Source: Chromatiales bacterium (GTDB lineage: Bacteria; Pseudomonadota; Gammaproteobacteria; Steroidobacterales; GCA-2729495). Taken from it: DNA of 64,000 nt. Both the position numbers and the translations under genes were made by a program. Below the pieces are notes generated by a model, which did no database searches, was not told the origin of the DNA, and worked only from the letters and a program-made list of their open reading frames with translations. The stretch is taken from positions 1,346,334 through 1,410,333 of the forward strand of contig CP070671.1 in NCBI GenBank assembly GCA_020351875.1, written 5' to 3'. Of this stretch, positions 30,317-39,861 are shown piece after piece. Positions within the stretch are counted from its first letter, which is position 1. Each line of letters opens with the position of its first letter.

Positions 30317-31132
30317 TCAGGTCTGGCAGTCCAGGCAGTAGTAGGTCGCCCGCTGGCCCAGCACGGCGTGGCGAATGGACGCCCCGCAACGCACGCACGG
30401 CTCGCCTTCACGGTCGTACACGCGCAATTCCCGCGTGAAATAGCCGGGCGTGCCGTCACCGCCGTGGAAATCCCGCAGAGTGGTGCCGCCGGCCCGGATG
30501 GATTCCTGCAGCACGTCTTTCACGCTGGCCACGATCGCGTCGCATCGCTGCCGGGCAATCCGCCCGGCGCGGCGTTTCGGGTGCACGCCCGCGCGAAACA
30601 GCGCTTCGCTCGCATAGATGTTGCCGACCCCGACCACGATGTGCGCGTTCATCAGGTGCGGCTTGATGGCCAGCCGCCGGCCGCGGCTCACCCGGTACAG
30701 GTACTCGCCGTCGAATTCCGGGTCCAGGGGTTCCGGTCCCAGGTCGCGCAGCAGCGGGTGCGCCCCGGGATCGGCCCCGGCCCACAGCAGGCTGCCGAAG
30801 CGCCGCGGGTCGTTGAAGCGGAGTACCGGCCCGCGATCCAGGACCAGGTCATAGTGGTCGTGCGGCTGCGGTGCCGCGCGGTCGTAGACCAGCCGCAGGC
30901 TGCCCGACATGCCGAGGTGCAGCAGGGCGGTGCCCCGGCTGCTGCGTAACAGCAAATACTTCGCGCGGCGCTCCACCGCTTCAATTTGGGCCCCGGCCAG
31001 GCGCCGTTCCAGCCCCGGCGGCACCGGCCAGCGCAGGCGCCGGTCGCGCACCACCAGCCGGCTGATGCGCTGGCCTTCCAGTGCGGGCGCGATGCCCCGG
31101 CGGGTAGTCTCGACTTCGGGTAGTTCCGGCAT
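30317..31132 (-). CDS. mutM: Formamidopyrimidine-DNA glycosylase
   Basis: A 271-residue base-excision glycosylase/AP lyase for 8-oxoguanine and Fapy lesions. The N terminus MPELPEVET exposes catalytic Pro2 and Glu3. GMSGSLR and the N-rich GVGNIYASEALF blocks are present. The C-terminal zinc finger is CVRC followed by CLDC. It ends six bases from the convergent ggt stop. Confidence 0.97.
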   Translation of the reverse strand: MPELPEVETTRRGIAPALEGQRISRLVVRDRRLRWPVPPGLERRLAGAQIEAVERRAKYLLLRSSRGTALLHLGMSGSLRLVYDRAAPQPHDHYDLVLDRGPVLRFNDPRRFGSLLWAGADPGAHPLLRDLGPEPLDPEFDGEYLYRVSRGRRLAIKPHLMNAHIVVGVGNIYASEALFRAGVHPKRRAGRIARQRCDAIVASVKDVLQESIRAGGTTLRDFHGGDGTPGYFTRELRVYDREGEPCVRCGASIRHAVLGQRATYYCLDCQT

Positions 31133-31239
31133 TGGGATGCAGTTAGTAGTAATCCGGCGGTAAAGGATGAAACCTCTGCTTTCGGGGAGTCGAAGCTTTG
31201 GTTATATTGGCTGGCCGTTAATTTGGAGCAACACGCGCG

Positions 31240-32418
31240 ATGGAGCAATACCTGTTCGGAATCTGGGACCTGAGCCTCTGGGGCTATGTACTCGTAGCCT
31301 TCATGATGGTGCAGGTTTCGATGATGGCCGTCACCCTTTACCTCCATCGCGACCAGGCGCACCGGGCGATCGACCTGCACCCGGTCCTGCGGCATTTTTT
31401 CCGGCTCTGGATCTGGATGACCTCCGGCCAGATCACCCGCGACTGGGTCGCGGTGCATCGTAAACACCACGCCATGGTCGAGCGCGAGGGCGACCCGCAC
31501 AGCCCCGTGGTCTTCGGGCTGAAAAAGGTCCTGACGGAAGGCGCGGAACTCTATCGCGAAGAAGCCAACAAGCCCGAGACGCTCGAGAAATACGGCCGCG
31601 GCTGTCCCGACGACTGGGTCGAGCGCAACGTATACGAACGCTACAAGAACGGTGGCCTGGTCAGCCTGGCGATCATCGACCTCGCGCTGTTTGGCGTCGC
31701 CGGCATTACCATCTGGGCGATCCAGATGCTGTCGCAGCCGGTCTTCGCGGCCGGAGTCATCAACGGGCTGGGCCATGCTCGCGGTTACCGCAACTTCGAG
31801 TCGGACGATGCGTCCACGAACCTGACGCCCGTCGCCGTGCTGATCGGCGGCGAGGAATTGCACAACAATCACCATGCGTTCCCGACGTCGGCGAAGTTTT
31901 CCGTGCGCTGGTGGGAATTCGATATCGGCTGGCTCTACATCAGCGTGTTCCGTGTCCTGGGCCTCTGCAAGGTGCGTCGCGTGGCACCGGTGCCCGCAGT
32001 GGCCGACACGCCTCGCAAGGTAGACCTGGAAACGTTGAAGGCCGTCCTGCAAAACCGCATGCACGTATTCCGCGACTTCTCGCGGGAGGTGACCATGCCG
32101 GTACTGCGGCGCGAGATTCGGGCCAACCGGCTGGACACTGCGCTGCGCAAAGCCCGCAAGGCCCTGCTGCGGCGCCCGCAGTTGCTGGACGAGACCGCCA
32201 TCGCGCGGCGCAAGAAACTGCTGGCTGAAAGCGCGGCCCTGAGCACGGTCAATGAATACCGCCAGCAGCTCCAGGCCCTGTGGGGGCAGGCCAACGTGAG
32301 CAACGACGCGCTGGTGAAGCACCTGCGCGACTGGTGCGAACGGGCCGAGGCCAGCGGCATCCGGGCGTTGCAGGAGTTTTCCGCGCACCTGCGGGGTTAC
32401 GTGCCGCAGGCGGCCTAG
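31240..32418 (+). CDS. Acyl-lipid/acyl-CoA desaturase with helical C-terminal extension
   Basis: A 392-residue membrane di-iron desaturase introducing a double bond in fatty acyl chains. Three histidine boxes are seen: HRDQAH (about 36-41), HRKHH (about 73-77) and HNNHH (about 207-211). Hydrophobic segments lie between them. Residues about 255-392 are charged and helical, ending with a WCERAEASGIRALQEF block that resembles a helical part of ISL3-type transposases; this resemblance is from memory. Divergent from mutM, interrupting the usual mutM-rpmG order. Confidence 0.9.
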   Translation: MEQYLFGIWDLSLWGYVLVAFMMVQVSMMAVTLYLHRDQAHRAIDLHPVLRHFFRLWIWMTSGQITRDWVAVHRKHHAMVEREGDPHSPVVFGLKKVLTEGAELYREEANKPETLEKYGRGCPDDWVERNVYERYKNGGLVSLAIIDLALFGVAGITIWAIQMLSQPVFAAGVINGLGHARGYRNFESDDASTNLTPVAVLIGGEELHNNHHAFPTSAKFSVRWWEFDIGWLYISVFRVLGLCKVRRVAPVPAVADTPRKVDLETLKAVLQNRMHVFRDFSREVTMPVLRREIRANRLDTALRKARKALLRRPQLLDETAIARRKKLLAESAALSTVNEYRQQLQALWGQANVSNDALVKHLRDWCERAEASGIRALQEFSAHLRGYVPQAA

Positions 32419-32450
32419 CGCCTGGCGGCCATGGATTCCCATTAGTCGCC

Positions 32451-32475
32451 GTGGGAGCGGCTTTGGCCGCGATTC
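32451..32475 (+). repeat. REP-like sequence, forward
   Basis: GTGGGAGCGGCTTTGGCCGC followed by GATTC, an imperfect palindrome of the kind found as REP sequences in Pseudomonas and Xanthomonas. Its inverted copy is at 32859. Confidence 0.75.
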
Positions 32476-32821
32476 TTGCTTGAACCTCGGTTGAACCTTC
32501 CTTGGGCGCAGTGCCGGGCCGCTTTCCTGGCGATGCTTTTTCGTTCGCTCCAAAAAAAGTCGCTCACGAAAAACATCCCCAGCGCGGCCTGCATCGTTGG
32601 CGGGTGAATCTCCGTCCTTCCTCGCGTGATGGCAGCACCTGGTCGCCGCGAAGGAAGCTGTTGCGCTCGGGACGACCAGCGGCCTGAGCGGGTGGGCCGG
32701 GACTGGTGAGCGGAACGTAAGAGCCGTCTTCTTAGACGGCAGTGCAGCTCAGCTGTCGCGGCCCGCGCGCGAATCGAAGGGTCCGGAACCTGGATGCTTG
32801 TTGCCCGACTGGGCTCAGGCA

Positions 32822-32851
32822 ACAAAAAACCCGCCATCCGGCGGGTTCTTG
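32822..32851 (-). terminator. Terminator of rpmB-rpmG
   Basis: On the minus strand AACCCGCC, loop GGAT, GGCGGGTT, then a T-rich run. It lies 34 bases beyond the rpmG stop. Confidence 0.85.
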
Positions 32852-32858
32852 TCGAGCT

Positions 32859-32883
32859 GAATCGCGGCTAAAGCCGCTCCCAC
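32859..32883 (-). repeat. REP-like sequence, inverted
   Basis: The reverse complement of 32451-32475 with one mismatch. It overlaps the space immediately after the rpmG stop. Confidence 0.75.
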
Positions 32884-32884
32884 C

Positions 32885-33055
32885 CTACTTGATCTTCGAT
32901 TCCTTGTAGGCCACGTGCTTCCGGATCGTGGGGTCGTACTTGCTGACTTCCATCTTTTCCGGGTGCGTCTTCTTGTTCTTGGTGGTGGTGTAGTAGTGCC
33001 CGGTGCCCGCGCTGGACACCAGCTTGATCTTTTCGCGGTTGCCTTTCTTGGCCAT
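32885..33055 (-). CDS. rpmG: 50S ribosomal protein L33
   Basis: A 56-residue ribosomal protein. It starts [20 protein letters not shown] and has the YYTTTKNKK and [10 protein letters not shown] motifs of L33. The zinc-binding cysteines are absent, so it is the C-minus form. It follows rpmB by 18 bases. It is short, and a longer frame on the same strand overlaps it. Confidence 0.96.
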   Translation of the reverse strand: MAKKGNREKIKLVSSAGTGHYYTTTKNKKTHPEKMEVSKYDPTIRKHVAYKESKIK

Positions 33056-33073
33056 ATCGGTGCTCCGTTGCGC

Positions 33074-33310
33074 CTAGATGCGCTCGCCCTTCGCGCGCAG
33101 TTCCGCCACCACAGTTTCGATGCCGCGCTTGTCGATGGTGCGCAGGCCCTTGGTCGAGACCTTCAGCTTCACGTAGCGCTGCTCGCTCTCGAGCCAGAAG
33201 CGGTGCGTGTGCAGGTTCGGCAGAAACCGCCGCCGCGTCTTGTTGTTCGCGTGGGAGACGTTGTTGCCGGAAGCGGGTCGCTTGCCGGTGACCTGGCAGA
33301 CGCGTGACAT
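33074..33310 (-). CDS. rpmB: 50S ribosomal protein L28
   Basis: A 78-residue ribosomal protein. [20 protein letters not shown] and NLHTHRFW are characteristic. It is the first gene of the rpmB-rpmG pair. Confidence 0.98.
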   Translation of the reverse strand: MSRVCQVTGKRPASGNNVSHANNKTRRRFLPNLHTHRFWLESEQRYVKLKVSTKGLRTIDKRGIETVVAELRAKGERI

Positions 33311-33410
33311 GGTGAACCTTCGTCAAATCAGTGGGTTGCTGCCGCCGCGGCGGCGAAGGGAGCGCATTTATACCAGCCCGGCCGGCGGCAGGCAAGGCAG
33401 CAAGCGGGAT

Positions 33411-34094
33411 TCAGACGAGCCCGCGGCTGGCCAGCGACACGCAGCTGCCGTCACCCACCACGAAATGGTCCAGCAGCCGAATGTCCACCAGGTCCAGCGC
33501 GTCGCGGATCCGGCGGGTGATCAGGCGGTCGGCGTCGCTGGGTTCCGCGACCCCCGACGGGTGGTTGTGGGCCAGGATCACGGCCGCCGCGTTGCGGGCC
33601 AGGGCCTGCTTCACCACCTCGCGGGGATAGACCGCCGTGTTGTCGATGGTGCCGCGAAACAGCTCGTCGAAGGCCAGCACCCGGTGGCGGTTGTCCAGGA
33701 ACAGGCAGCAGAAGACCTCGTGGGGCCGGTCCCGGAGCCGGGCCAGCAGGAACTGGCGGCTGTCGCTGGGTGAGCCGATGGCTCGCCCCGGAGCCAGTTT
33801 CTCCTGCATATAGCGATTGCAGCACTCGCGCACGGCCACCAGCTGGGCCGCGCGGCCCGGCCCGATGCCTTTCACTCCTTCCAGCTGGGTGGCGGCCGCA
33901 TTCAACAGCCCCCGCATGCCCCCGAACCTCGTTAGCAGCGCCCGGCCGAGGTCCACGGCCGACATGCCCGGCGCGCCGCGGCCCAGCAGCACCGCGAGCA
34001 GCTCGGCGTCGGACAACCCGGCCGGCCCGCCGTGGCGCAGTCGCTCCCGCGGCCGTTCCCCCGCTGGCCAGTGCTTGATGCGGCGGTATTGCAT
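33411..34094 (-). CDS. radC: RadC-family JAB/MPN protein
   Basis: A 227-residue protein. A helix-hairpin-helix region (LEGVKGIGPGRAAQLVAV) precedes a JAB domain with the metal motif HNHPSG and downstream SDAD. The molecular function of RadC is unsettled; it is not required for RecA repair as first proposed. The start at 34094 matches the family N terminus (IKHWPAGERPRERL). Gene order is as in E. coli, divergent from coaBC. Confidence 0.94.
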   Translation of the reverse strand: MQYRRIKHWPAGERPRERLRHGGPAGLSDAELLAVLLGRGAPGMSAVDLGRALLTRFGGMRGLLNAAATQLEGVKGIGPGRAAQLVAVRECCNRYMQEKLAPGRAIGSPSDSRQFLLARLRDRPHEVFCCLFLDNRHRVLAFDELFRGTIDNTAVYPREVVKQALARNAAAVILAHNHPSGVAEPSDADRLITRRIRDALDLVDIRLLDHFVVGDGSCVSLASRGLV

Positions 34095-34217
34095 AACCCC
34101 AGTCTCGGCCGAAGCAGGATCAGCGCCAAGGCTCGAAAGCCGGCAAGACGGCGACAAAATGCCGCGGCCCGCCCACCCTTGGGCTAAGCTATCCGCAGAC
34201 CAGAACGGGGCATCCAG

Positions 34218-35459
34218 ATGAGCACCGCAGACCATCCCCGGGTGCTGCTCGGCGTGACCGGCGGCATCGCGGCATACAAGAGCCCGGACATCGTGCGGCG
34301 CCTGCTCGACCGGGGCGCTGACGTGCAGGTCGTGATGACGCACAGCGCCGAGCGCCTGGTCTCGCCCACCGTATTCCAGGCCGTGTCGGGCCGTGCCGTG
34401 CGCGGCGAGCTGTGGGACGAGCAGGCCGAGGCGGCCATGGGTCACATCGAGCTGGCTCGCTGGGCCGACCGGATCCTGATCGCGCCGGCCACCGCCCACG
34501 TGATGTCGCAACTGGCGACCGGCGCGGCGGGCAGCCTGCTCACCACGCTTTGCCTGGCAAGCGACGCGCCGGTGTTTCTCGCCCCGGCAATGAACCAGGC
34601 CATGTGGCGCCACCCAGCAGTGCGCGCGAACCACGCGTTGCTGCTGGAACGCGGTGTGCGCTTCATTGGTCCGGCGGAAGGCGAGCAGGCCTGCGGCGAC
34701 GTCGGGCCTGGGCGTATGGTCGAGCCGGAGAGCATCGTGGCGGCGTTACTGGAGGCCGCCGGCGTCACGGCCGGGCCGCTGTCGGATACCCGGGTGCTGA
34801 TTACAGCCGGGCCCACCCGCGAACCCATCGACCCGGTGCGCTTCGTGAGCAACCGCAGCTCCGGCAAGATGGGTTTCGCCGTGGCCGAGGCAGCCGCCGC
34901 CGCCGGTGCGCAGGTCACACTGGTGGCCGGCCCGGTGAACCTGCCGACGCCGCGCGGCGTGGAAAGGATAGATGTGGAAACCGCCGCGCAGATGCGCGAA
35001 GTCACGTTGAAACGCGCCCCCCAGGCCGACATCTACATTGGTGCGGCGGCCATTTCCGATTACCGGCCGGAGCAGGTGGCCAAGCACAAGATCAAGAAGC
35101 ACAGCGAGACGCTGTCTCTCGACATGATCAAGTCGCCCGACGTGCTGGCAGAAGTGGCCGCGCTGCCGGCGCGGCCGTTCACCGTGGGGTTTGCTGCCGA
35201 AACCCAGAAGCTCGAAGAACACGCGCGCGCGAAACTGCAGGGCAAGGCCCTGGACATGATCGTGGGTAACCTGGTCGGCGAAAAGATTGGTTTCGACTGC
35301 GACCAGAACAGTGCGCTCGTGCTGTGGGCCGATGGCAAGCAGTCCCTGCCGGAGATGTCCAAGGCCGATCTTGCCCGCCGACTCGTTGCATTGATCGCGA
35401 GTCACTATCTGGCGGTGACGAAAGCGCCGACCCCGCTGCGCCAGCCGTCCGCGTCCTGA
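34218..35459 (+). CDS. coaBC: Bifunctional CoaB/CoaC phosphopantothenate enzyme
   Basis: A 413-residue fusion. The N-terminal flavoprotein CoaC (about 1-185) decarboxylates phosphopantothenoylcysteine and has [10 protein letters not shown] and the PAMNQAMW motif with catalytic Asn. The C-terminal CoaB (about 190-400) ligates cysteine and has [20 protein letters not shown]. Both halves of CoA synthesis upstream of CoaD are thus present. dut follows after seven bases. Confidence 0.97.
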   Translation: MSTADHPRVLLGVTGGIAAYKSPDIVRRLLDRGADVQVVMTHSAERLVSPTVFQAVSGRAVRGELWDEQAEAAMGHIELARWADRILIAPATAHVMSQLATGAAGSLLTTLCLASDAPVFLAPAMNQAMWRHPAVRANHALLLERGVRFIGPAEGEQACGDVGPGRMVEPESIVAALLEAAGVTAGPLSDTRVLITAGPTREPIDPVRFVSNRSSGKMGFAVAEAAAAAGAQVTLVAGPVNLPTPRGVERIDVETAAQMREVTLKRAPQADIYIGAAAISDYRPEQVAKHKIKKHSETLSLDMIKSPDVLAEVAALPARPFTVGFAAETQKLEEHARAKLQGKALDMIVGNLVGEKIGFDCDQNSALVLWADGKQSLPEMSKADLARRLVALIASHYLAVTKAPTPLRQPSAS

Positions 35460-35466
35460 TTGCCCG

Positions 35467-35928
35467 ATGACGGCTCGCCCGAAGGTCCCGCTGCGCATCC
35501 TCGATGAGCGCCTCGGCCGCGACTTTCCGCTACCGGACTACGCCACGCCGGGTTCTGCCGGCGTGGATCTGCGCGCCTGCGTCGACGCGCCACTCACCGT
35601 GGCGCCGGGCGCCACCGAGCTGATTCCCACCGGCATAGCGATGCACCTGGAAGACCCCGGGCTGGCGGCGACCATCCTGCCGCGCTCCGGCCTGGGCCAT
35701 AAGCACGGCATCGTGCTGGGCAACCTGGTGGGCCTGATCGACTCTGACTACCAGGGCGAGATCCTGGTGTCGTGCTGGAACCGCGGTAACGAGCCCTTTC
35801 AGATAGAGCCAGGCCTGCGCCTGGCACAGCTCGTGATCGTGCCGGTGGTGCAGGTGCAGTTCGAAGTGGTGGAGGGGTTTGCCAGCAGCCAGCGCGGCGC
35901 CGGCGGCTTTGGGCACACGGGGCAGTGA
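35467..35928 (+). CDS. dut: dUTP diphosphatase
   Basis: A 153-residue trimeric dUTPase, hydrolysing dUTP to dUMP. Five conserved motifs are visible: [51 protein letters not shown], and the C-terminal arm [11 protein letters not shown]. It is encoded directly after coaBC. Confidence 0.98.
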   Translation: MTARPKVPLRILDERLGRDFPLPDYATPGSAGVDLRACVDAPLTVAPGATELIPTGIAMHLEDPGLAATILPRSGLGHKHGIVLGNLVGLIDSDYQGEILVSCWNRGNEPFQIEPGLRLAQLVIVPVVQVQFEVVEGFASSQRGAGGFGHTGQ

Positions 35929-35931
35929 CGG

Positions 35932-36588
35932 CTACGGCACGCCTTTCAGTTCTTTGAAACGGTCGATGTCTTCGTCGAACTTCGCCACCAGCTGCACTTT
36001 GCGGCTGCGCGCGGCCGTCAGCGTCTTCTCGTAGCGAATAATCGAATCCAGCGTGTCGGAGAGTTCCTTCGCCAGGTTCTCGTGGATCGGCGGCGCTTCG
36101 GGGTCCGAGTTATACGGGCGGAAGCGCGCGGCATCGGCCTGCAGGCGTTCCAGCTTGTCGCGCAGTGCGTCGAGGTACAGCGTGGTGTAGTGAATCTGGC
36201 CGTCGAGCATTTCCGCGCGGCGGTCGCGCAGCGACTCGATTTCCTGCACCGACAGGTAGGTGTCCAGCAGGGTCTCGTCGCGGGCGCGGGCGGCTTCCTG
36301 GCGTTGCTTCAGTGCCTGGGCCGCCTGCTCCCTGGCGGTTTTCTCGGCCCGTTCCTCGGCGGTCATCGCGCCTTCCTGCCGCGCGATGGGCACGCCGTAG
36401 TCGTTCAGCACGTGGCGGTCATGCACCGCGTACTCCGGCGGCACACTGTCGCCGAAGTGCACGACACCCTGGTCGTCCACCCAGCGATAAACCTTGCGTC
36501 CCTCGGCCTGCGCCCCTAGCGCAGTCATTACGGCTAACGCCGCTACGAGGACCTGCCACCTGTCAGCCATATTCGTCGCGCCCCGCAT
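35932..36588 (-). CDS. Exported DUF4124-domain protein
   Basis: A 218-residue periplasmic protein. A signal peptide ends near AQAEG, then KVYRWVDDQGVVHFGDSVP is the DUF4124 motif. The rest (about 85-215) is a charged helical coiled coil. Function unknown. The second ATG at 36570 (MADRWQV) could be the true start. It replaces slmA between dut and pyrE of the E. coli order. Confidence 0.88.
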   Translation of the reverse strand: MRGATNMADRWQVLVAALAVMTALGAQAEGRKVYRWVDDQGVVHFGDSVPPEYAVHDRHVLNDYGVPIARQEGAMTAEERAEKTAREQAAQALKQRQEAARARDETLLDTYLSVQEIESLRDRRAEMLDGQIHYTTLYLDALRDKLERLQADAARFRPYNSDPEAPPIHENLAKELSDTLDSIIRYEKTLTAARSRKVQLVAKFDEDIDRFKELKGVP

Positions 36589-36648
36589 TCTGAGACCCGA
36601 TTATGACATGCGTCACTGGCCCCAAACCGTGAACTGGTACCACCCCGC

Positions 36649-37290
36649 TCAGACCCCGTATTCCCGCCGGTAGGCCTCCATCTGGGGCAGATAGTCCCCC
36701 AGCTCCGGGTGGCCTCGCAGGTGCTCTATCAGGTCACGCATGCCGACAATGCTGCCCACCGGGGCTCCCAGGCTGTCCCGGACCTCCTGCACCGCCGATT
36801 TGGCGCCGGTGCCGCGCTCTTCCCGGTCCAGCGCGATGATCACCCCGGCCAACTCGGCATCGTTGGCCTGCAGCACGTCCACACTTTCGCGGATGGCCGT
36901 GCCCGCGGTGATCACATCGTCCAGCACCAGCGCGCGGCCGGTCAACGGGGCGCCGACCAGGGCCCCGCCCTCGCCATGGGCTTTCGCCTCCTTACGGTTG
37001 AAGCAGTAGGGCACGTCGCGGTCGTGGTGCTCGGCCAGCGCGGCGGCCGTGAGCGCCACCAGCGGGATGCCCTTGTAGGCCGGCCCGAACAGGATGTCGA
37101 AGTCGATGCCGGCATCCTGAACCGCGGCAGCGTAGAAGCGGCCGAGCGCGGCGGCGGAACGGCCGGTATTGAACAGGCCCGAGTTGAAGAAGTACGGACT
37201 CTCCCGGCCCGACTTCAGGGTAAAACTGCCGAAGCGCAGCGCACCCACGCTCAGCGCCAGTTCGATGAACTCAGACTTGTATGACTGCAT
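36649..37290 (-). CDS. pyrE: Orotate phosphoribosyltransferase
   Basis: A 213-residue enzyme forming OMP from orotate and PRPP in pyrimidine synthesis. [24 protein letters not shown] and the PRPP motif [11 protein letters not shown] are present. The start at 37290 (MQSYKSEF) is the family N terminus; the frame is open 13 codons further. Divergent from the ExoIII/Crc homologue. Confidence 0.97.
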   Translation of the reverse strand: MQSYKSEFIELALSVGALRFGSFTLKSGRESPYFFNSGLFNTGRSAAALGRFYAAAVQDAGIDFDILFGPAYKGIPLVALTAAALAEHHDRDVPYCFNRKEAKAHGEGGALVGAPLTGRALVLDDVITAGTAIRESVDVLQANDAELAGVIIALDREERGTGAKSAVQEVRDSLGAPVGSIVGMRDLIEHLRGHPELGDYLPQMEAYRREYGV

Positions 37291-37365
37291 CGGGGGCGAT
37301 CGTGACAACCTGCTGTTAGAGTATCGCACTTCTTTAAGGGGCGGCCGGCAACTCTGCAGTCATTC

Positions 37366-38133
37366 ATGCGTATCGTCACGCTGAACGCGAACGGCATTCG
37401 CGCCGCAGCCCGCAAGGGCGTGTTCAACTGGCTGCCCCGCCAGTCGGCCGACGTGATTTGCCTGCAGGAAACCCGCGCGCAGGTCGAGCAGCTGACGGAC
37501 CGCATGTACTTTCCGCGTAACTGGCACTGCCTGTACGAAAGCGGGCAGCGCAAGGGCTATGCCGGTGTTGCGCTGTACAGCCGGCGTGAACCGGACGAGG
37601 TGATCCGCGGTTTCGGTGTGGACGAGTTCGATAACGAGGGCCGGTACATCGAGGCCCGCTTCGGCAAGCTCAGTGTGGTGTCGCTGTACGTGCCGTCGGG
37701 GTCGTCCAATGAAGCGCGGCAGGCGTCGAAGTACCGCTTCATGGATGCCTTCAAGCCCTATCTCGAACAGCTGCGCGACTCGGGCCGAGACTACGTGATT
37801 TGCGGCGACTGGAACATCGCCCACAGGGAGATCGACCTGAAGAACTGGCGCTCGAACCAGAAAAATTCCGGCTTCCTGCCGGAAGAGCGCGCGTGGCTAG
37901 ACGAGCTGTTCGACGACCTGGGTTTCGTCGATGCGTTTCGTGAGGTGAACCAGCAGCCGGACCAGTACACGTGGTGGTCCAACCGCGGCCAGGCCTGGGC
38001 AAAGAACGTCGGCTGGCGCATCGACTACCAGGTGCTGTCGCCGCAGCTCGCCGGCAGCGCGACCAACGCGCGCATCTACAAGACCAAACGCTTCTCCGAT
38101 CACGCCCCGCTGATCATGGACTATGACTACTGA
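37366..38133 (+). CDS. Exodeoxyribonuclease III family protein, Crc-locus type
   Basis: A 255-residue endonuclease/exonuclease-fold protein. The ExoIII residues are intact: N9, E35 (CLQETRA), D148 and N150 (GDWNIAH), D245 and H246 (SDHAP). Sequence style and the RFSDHAPLIMDYDY tail match Pseudomonas Crc, which lies next to pyrE too, but Crc has lost the catalytic residues. This copy is probably an active AP endonuclease/exonuclease. The last 11 bases overlap the AmpG-like gene. Confidence 0.94.
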   Translation: MRIVTLNANGIRAAARKGVFNWLPRQSADVICLQETRAQVEQLTDRMYFPRNWHCLYESGQRKGYAGVALYSRREPDEVIRGFGVDEFDNEGRYIEARFGKLSVVSLYVPSGSSNEARQASKYRFMDAFKPYLEQLRDSGRDYVICGDWNIAHREIDLKNWRSNQKNSGFLPEERAWLDELFDDLGFVDAFREVNQQPDQYTWWSNRGQAWAKNVGWRIDYQVLSPQLAGSATNARIYKTKRFSDHAPLIMDYDY

Positions 38134-39418
38134 CGGCGAGGGCAGGAATGGTTGGCTGAGCGCCGCACAGGTGTACCTGCACCCGCGGGTCGCCGCGATG
38201 CTGTTCCTCGGCTTCTCCGCCGGGCTGCCGTTCCTGCTGGTGGCCGGCACGCTGACTGCGTGGTTGAAGCTCGCCGATGTCAGCATCACGGACATCGGCC
38301 TGTTCGCGCTGATCGGCGTCGCGTACTCGGTGAAGTTCCTGTGGGCGCCGCTGGTGGACCGGCTACCGTTGCCGATACTGAACCGGGTCCTCGGGCGCCG
38401 GCGCAGCTGGATGCTGCTGGCACAGGTGGCGGTCATTGCAGGTCTCGTGGGCCTGGCCGGCACCGATCCCGCTGCCCAGTTGTTCACCGTGGCGGTCTAT
38501 GCACTGGTCGTGGCGTTTGGGTCGGCCACCCAGGACATTGCGATCGACGCCTATCGCATCGAGGCGGTGGAGCTGAGCCGGCAGGGCGCGATGGCGGCGG
38601 CTTACCAGACGGGGTATCGCATCGGCATCCTGGCCGCTGGGGCCGGCGCCCTGGTAATTGCCGAGTGGCTCGACTGGGAAGCCGCGTACCGGGTCATGGC
38701 CGCACTGATGGGCATCGGCCTGGTCACCGTGCTGCTGATCGAGGAACCGGAACGGCCGGCAGCGGCGGCAGACCATGACCGGGCGCCTGGCATCGCGCAG
38801 TGGTTTGCCACCGCCGTGGTCGGCCCGTTCGTGGATTTCTTCGAGCGCAACGGCAAGATCGCGCTGCTGCTGCTGGCGTTCATCGGTTGCTACCGCATCA
38901 GCGACATGGTGCTCGGCGTGATGGCGAACCCGTTCTATATCGACCTCGGTTTTACGCTGACCGAGATCGCGGCCGTGACCAAGGTGTTCGGGGTGCTGGT
39001 CACGCTGTTCGGTGCGGCCGTCGGCGGTGTGGCGGTGGCGCGCTACGGGTTGAACGGCCCGCTGGTGTTCGGCGCGGTATTGCTGGCCGTGACCAACCTG
39101 TTCTTCGCCGGTATGGCGCTGTACGGGCCCGAACTCTGGTTCCTGGTGCTGACCATCAGTGCGGACAACCTGGCGGCGGGTTTCACGGGCACCGTGTTTA
39201 TTGCGTACCTGTCAGGCCTCACGAACGTCGCTTACACGGCGACGCAGTATGCGTTGTTTTCCTCGCTGATGACCCTGCCGGGCAAGCTGATCAGTGCCGG
39301 CTCGGGCTGGGTGGTCGCACAGGTCGACTGGTTCAGTTTCTTCATCTATGCATCGGGCATGGGTCTGCCGGCGGTGTTCCTAGCGATTGCCGTCACGCGG
39401 CGGCGCGCTCCCGCATGA
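38123..39418 (+). CDS. AmpG-like MFS transporter
   Basis: A 431-residue major-facilitator protein with about 12-14 helices. LGFSAGLPFLLVAGTLTAWL, the basic LGRRRSW loop and ATQDIAIDAYRIE are AmpG hallmarks. AmpG imports anhydro-muropeptides for cell-wall recycling. Its start overlaps the ExoIII gene end, and its stop overlaps the Rieske start (ATGA). Confidence 0.9.
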   Translation: MTTDGEGRNGWLSAAQVYLHPRVAAMLFLGFSAGLPFLLVAGTLTAWLKLADVSITDIGLFALIGVAYSVKFLWAPLVDRLPLPILNRVLGRRRSWMLLAQVAVIAGLVGLAGTDPAAQLFTVAVYALVVAFGSATQDIAIDAYRIEAVELSRQGAMAAAYQTGYRIGILAAGAGALVIAEWLDWEAAYRVMAALMGIGLVTVLLIEEPERPAAAADHDRAPGIAQWFATAVVGPFVDFFERNGKIALLLLAFIGCYRISDMVLGVMANPFYIDLGFTLTEIAAVTKVFGVLVTLFGAAVGGVAVARYGLNGPLVFGAVLLAVTNLFFAGMALYGPELWFLVLTISADNLAAGFTGTVFIAYLSGLTNVAYTATQYALFSSLMTLPGKLISAGSGWVVAQVDWFSFFIYASGMGLPAVFLAIAVTRRRAPA

Positions 39419-39813
39419 GTGAGTGGGGAGAGTGGCCGGTGGCAGAAGTCGCGCAGCTGGACGATCCCGGTGCGCGGAGTTTCGAGGTGGGGGACGGCAC
39501 CTGGCCCTTTCGCGGGTTTGTCGTGCGGCGCAACGGCGAATTGCGGGCCTTCGCAAACATCTGCCCGCACCTGAGCCACCCGCTGGATATGTTGCCCGAT
39601 GCGTTTTTCGCGGAAGAGGGCCGGGTGTTGCGCTGCATGTCGCACGGCGCGCGGTTCGACCCCGACAGTGGCTATTGCATCGTCGGCCCGTGTGCCGGGC
39701 AGTCGCTGTTGCAGCTGGAATGCCGGGTGGAAGACGACCGGGTCTGGGTGCGGGCGCCCGAAACCCTGCAGGAGGGCATCGCGTTGGTCAGGGCAGCGGG
39801 TGGAGCAAAATAA
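39415..39813 (+). CDS. Rieske [2Fe-2S] protein
   Basis: A 132-residue ferredoxin-type protein. The cluster ligands are in CPHLSHPLD and, 19 residues later, CMSHGARFD, followed by GPCAGQSL. It is a stand-alone electron carrier with no signal peptide. The partner is unknown. The gene is coupled to the AmpG-like gene by a four-base overlap. Confidence 0.93.
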   Translation: MSEWGEWPVAEVAQLDDPGARSFEVGDGTWPFRGFVVRRNGELRAFANICPHLSHPLDMLPDAFFAEEGRVLRCMSHGARFDPDSGYCIVGPCAGQSLLQLECRVEDDRVWVRAPETLQEGIALVRAAGGAK

Positions 39814-39861
39814 TCCCGACGCGCGTGACGCGCGCCTGGCAGTCGGGTAGCCGGTACGCAA

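Larger units (their letters stand above)
32419..32884. other. Gene-poor stretch bounded by inverted REP sequences
   Basis: 466 bases between the desaturase and rpmG. It holds two oppositely oriented REP-like sequences, a hairpin GCCGTC-TTCTTA-GACGGC at 32723-32740, and the rpmG terminator. A minus-strand frame of 131 codons covers it but has no recognisable protein signature, and I do not call it. Confidence 0.6.

Noticed and set aside
32442-32837. Minus-strand frame of 131 codons between the desaturase and rpmG
   Set aside because: It runs across REP sequences and the rpmG terminator, and its composition is arginine/serine-rich without any family signal.
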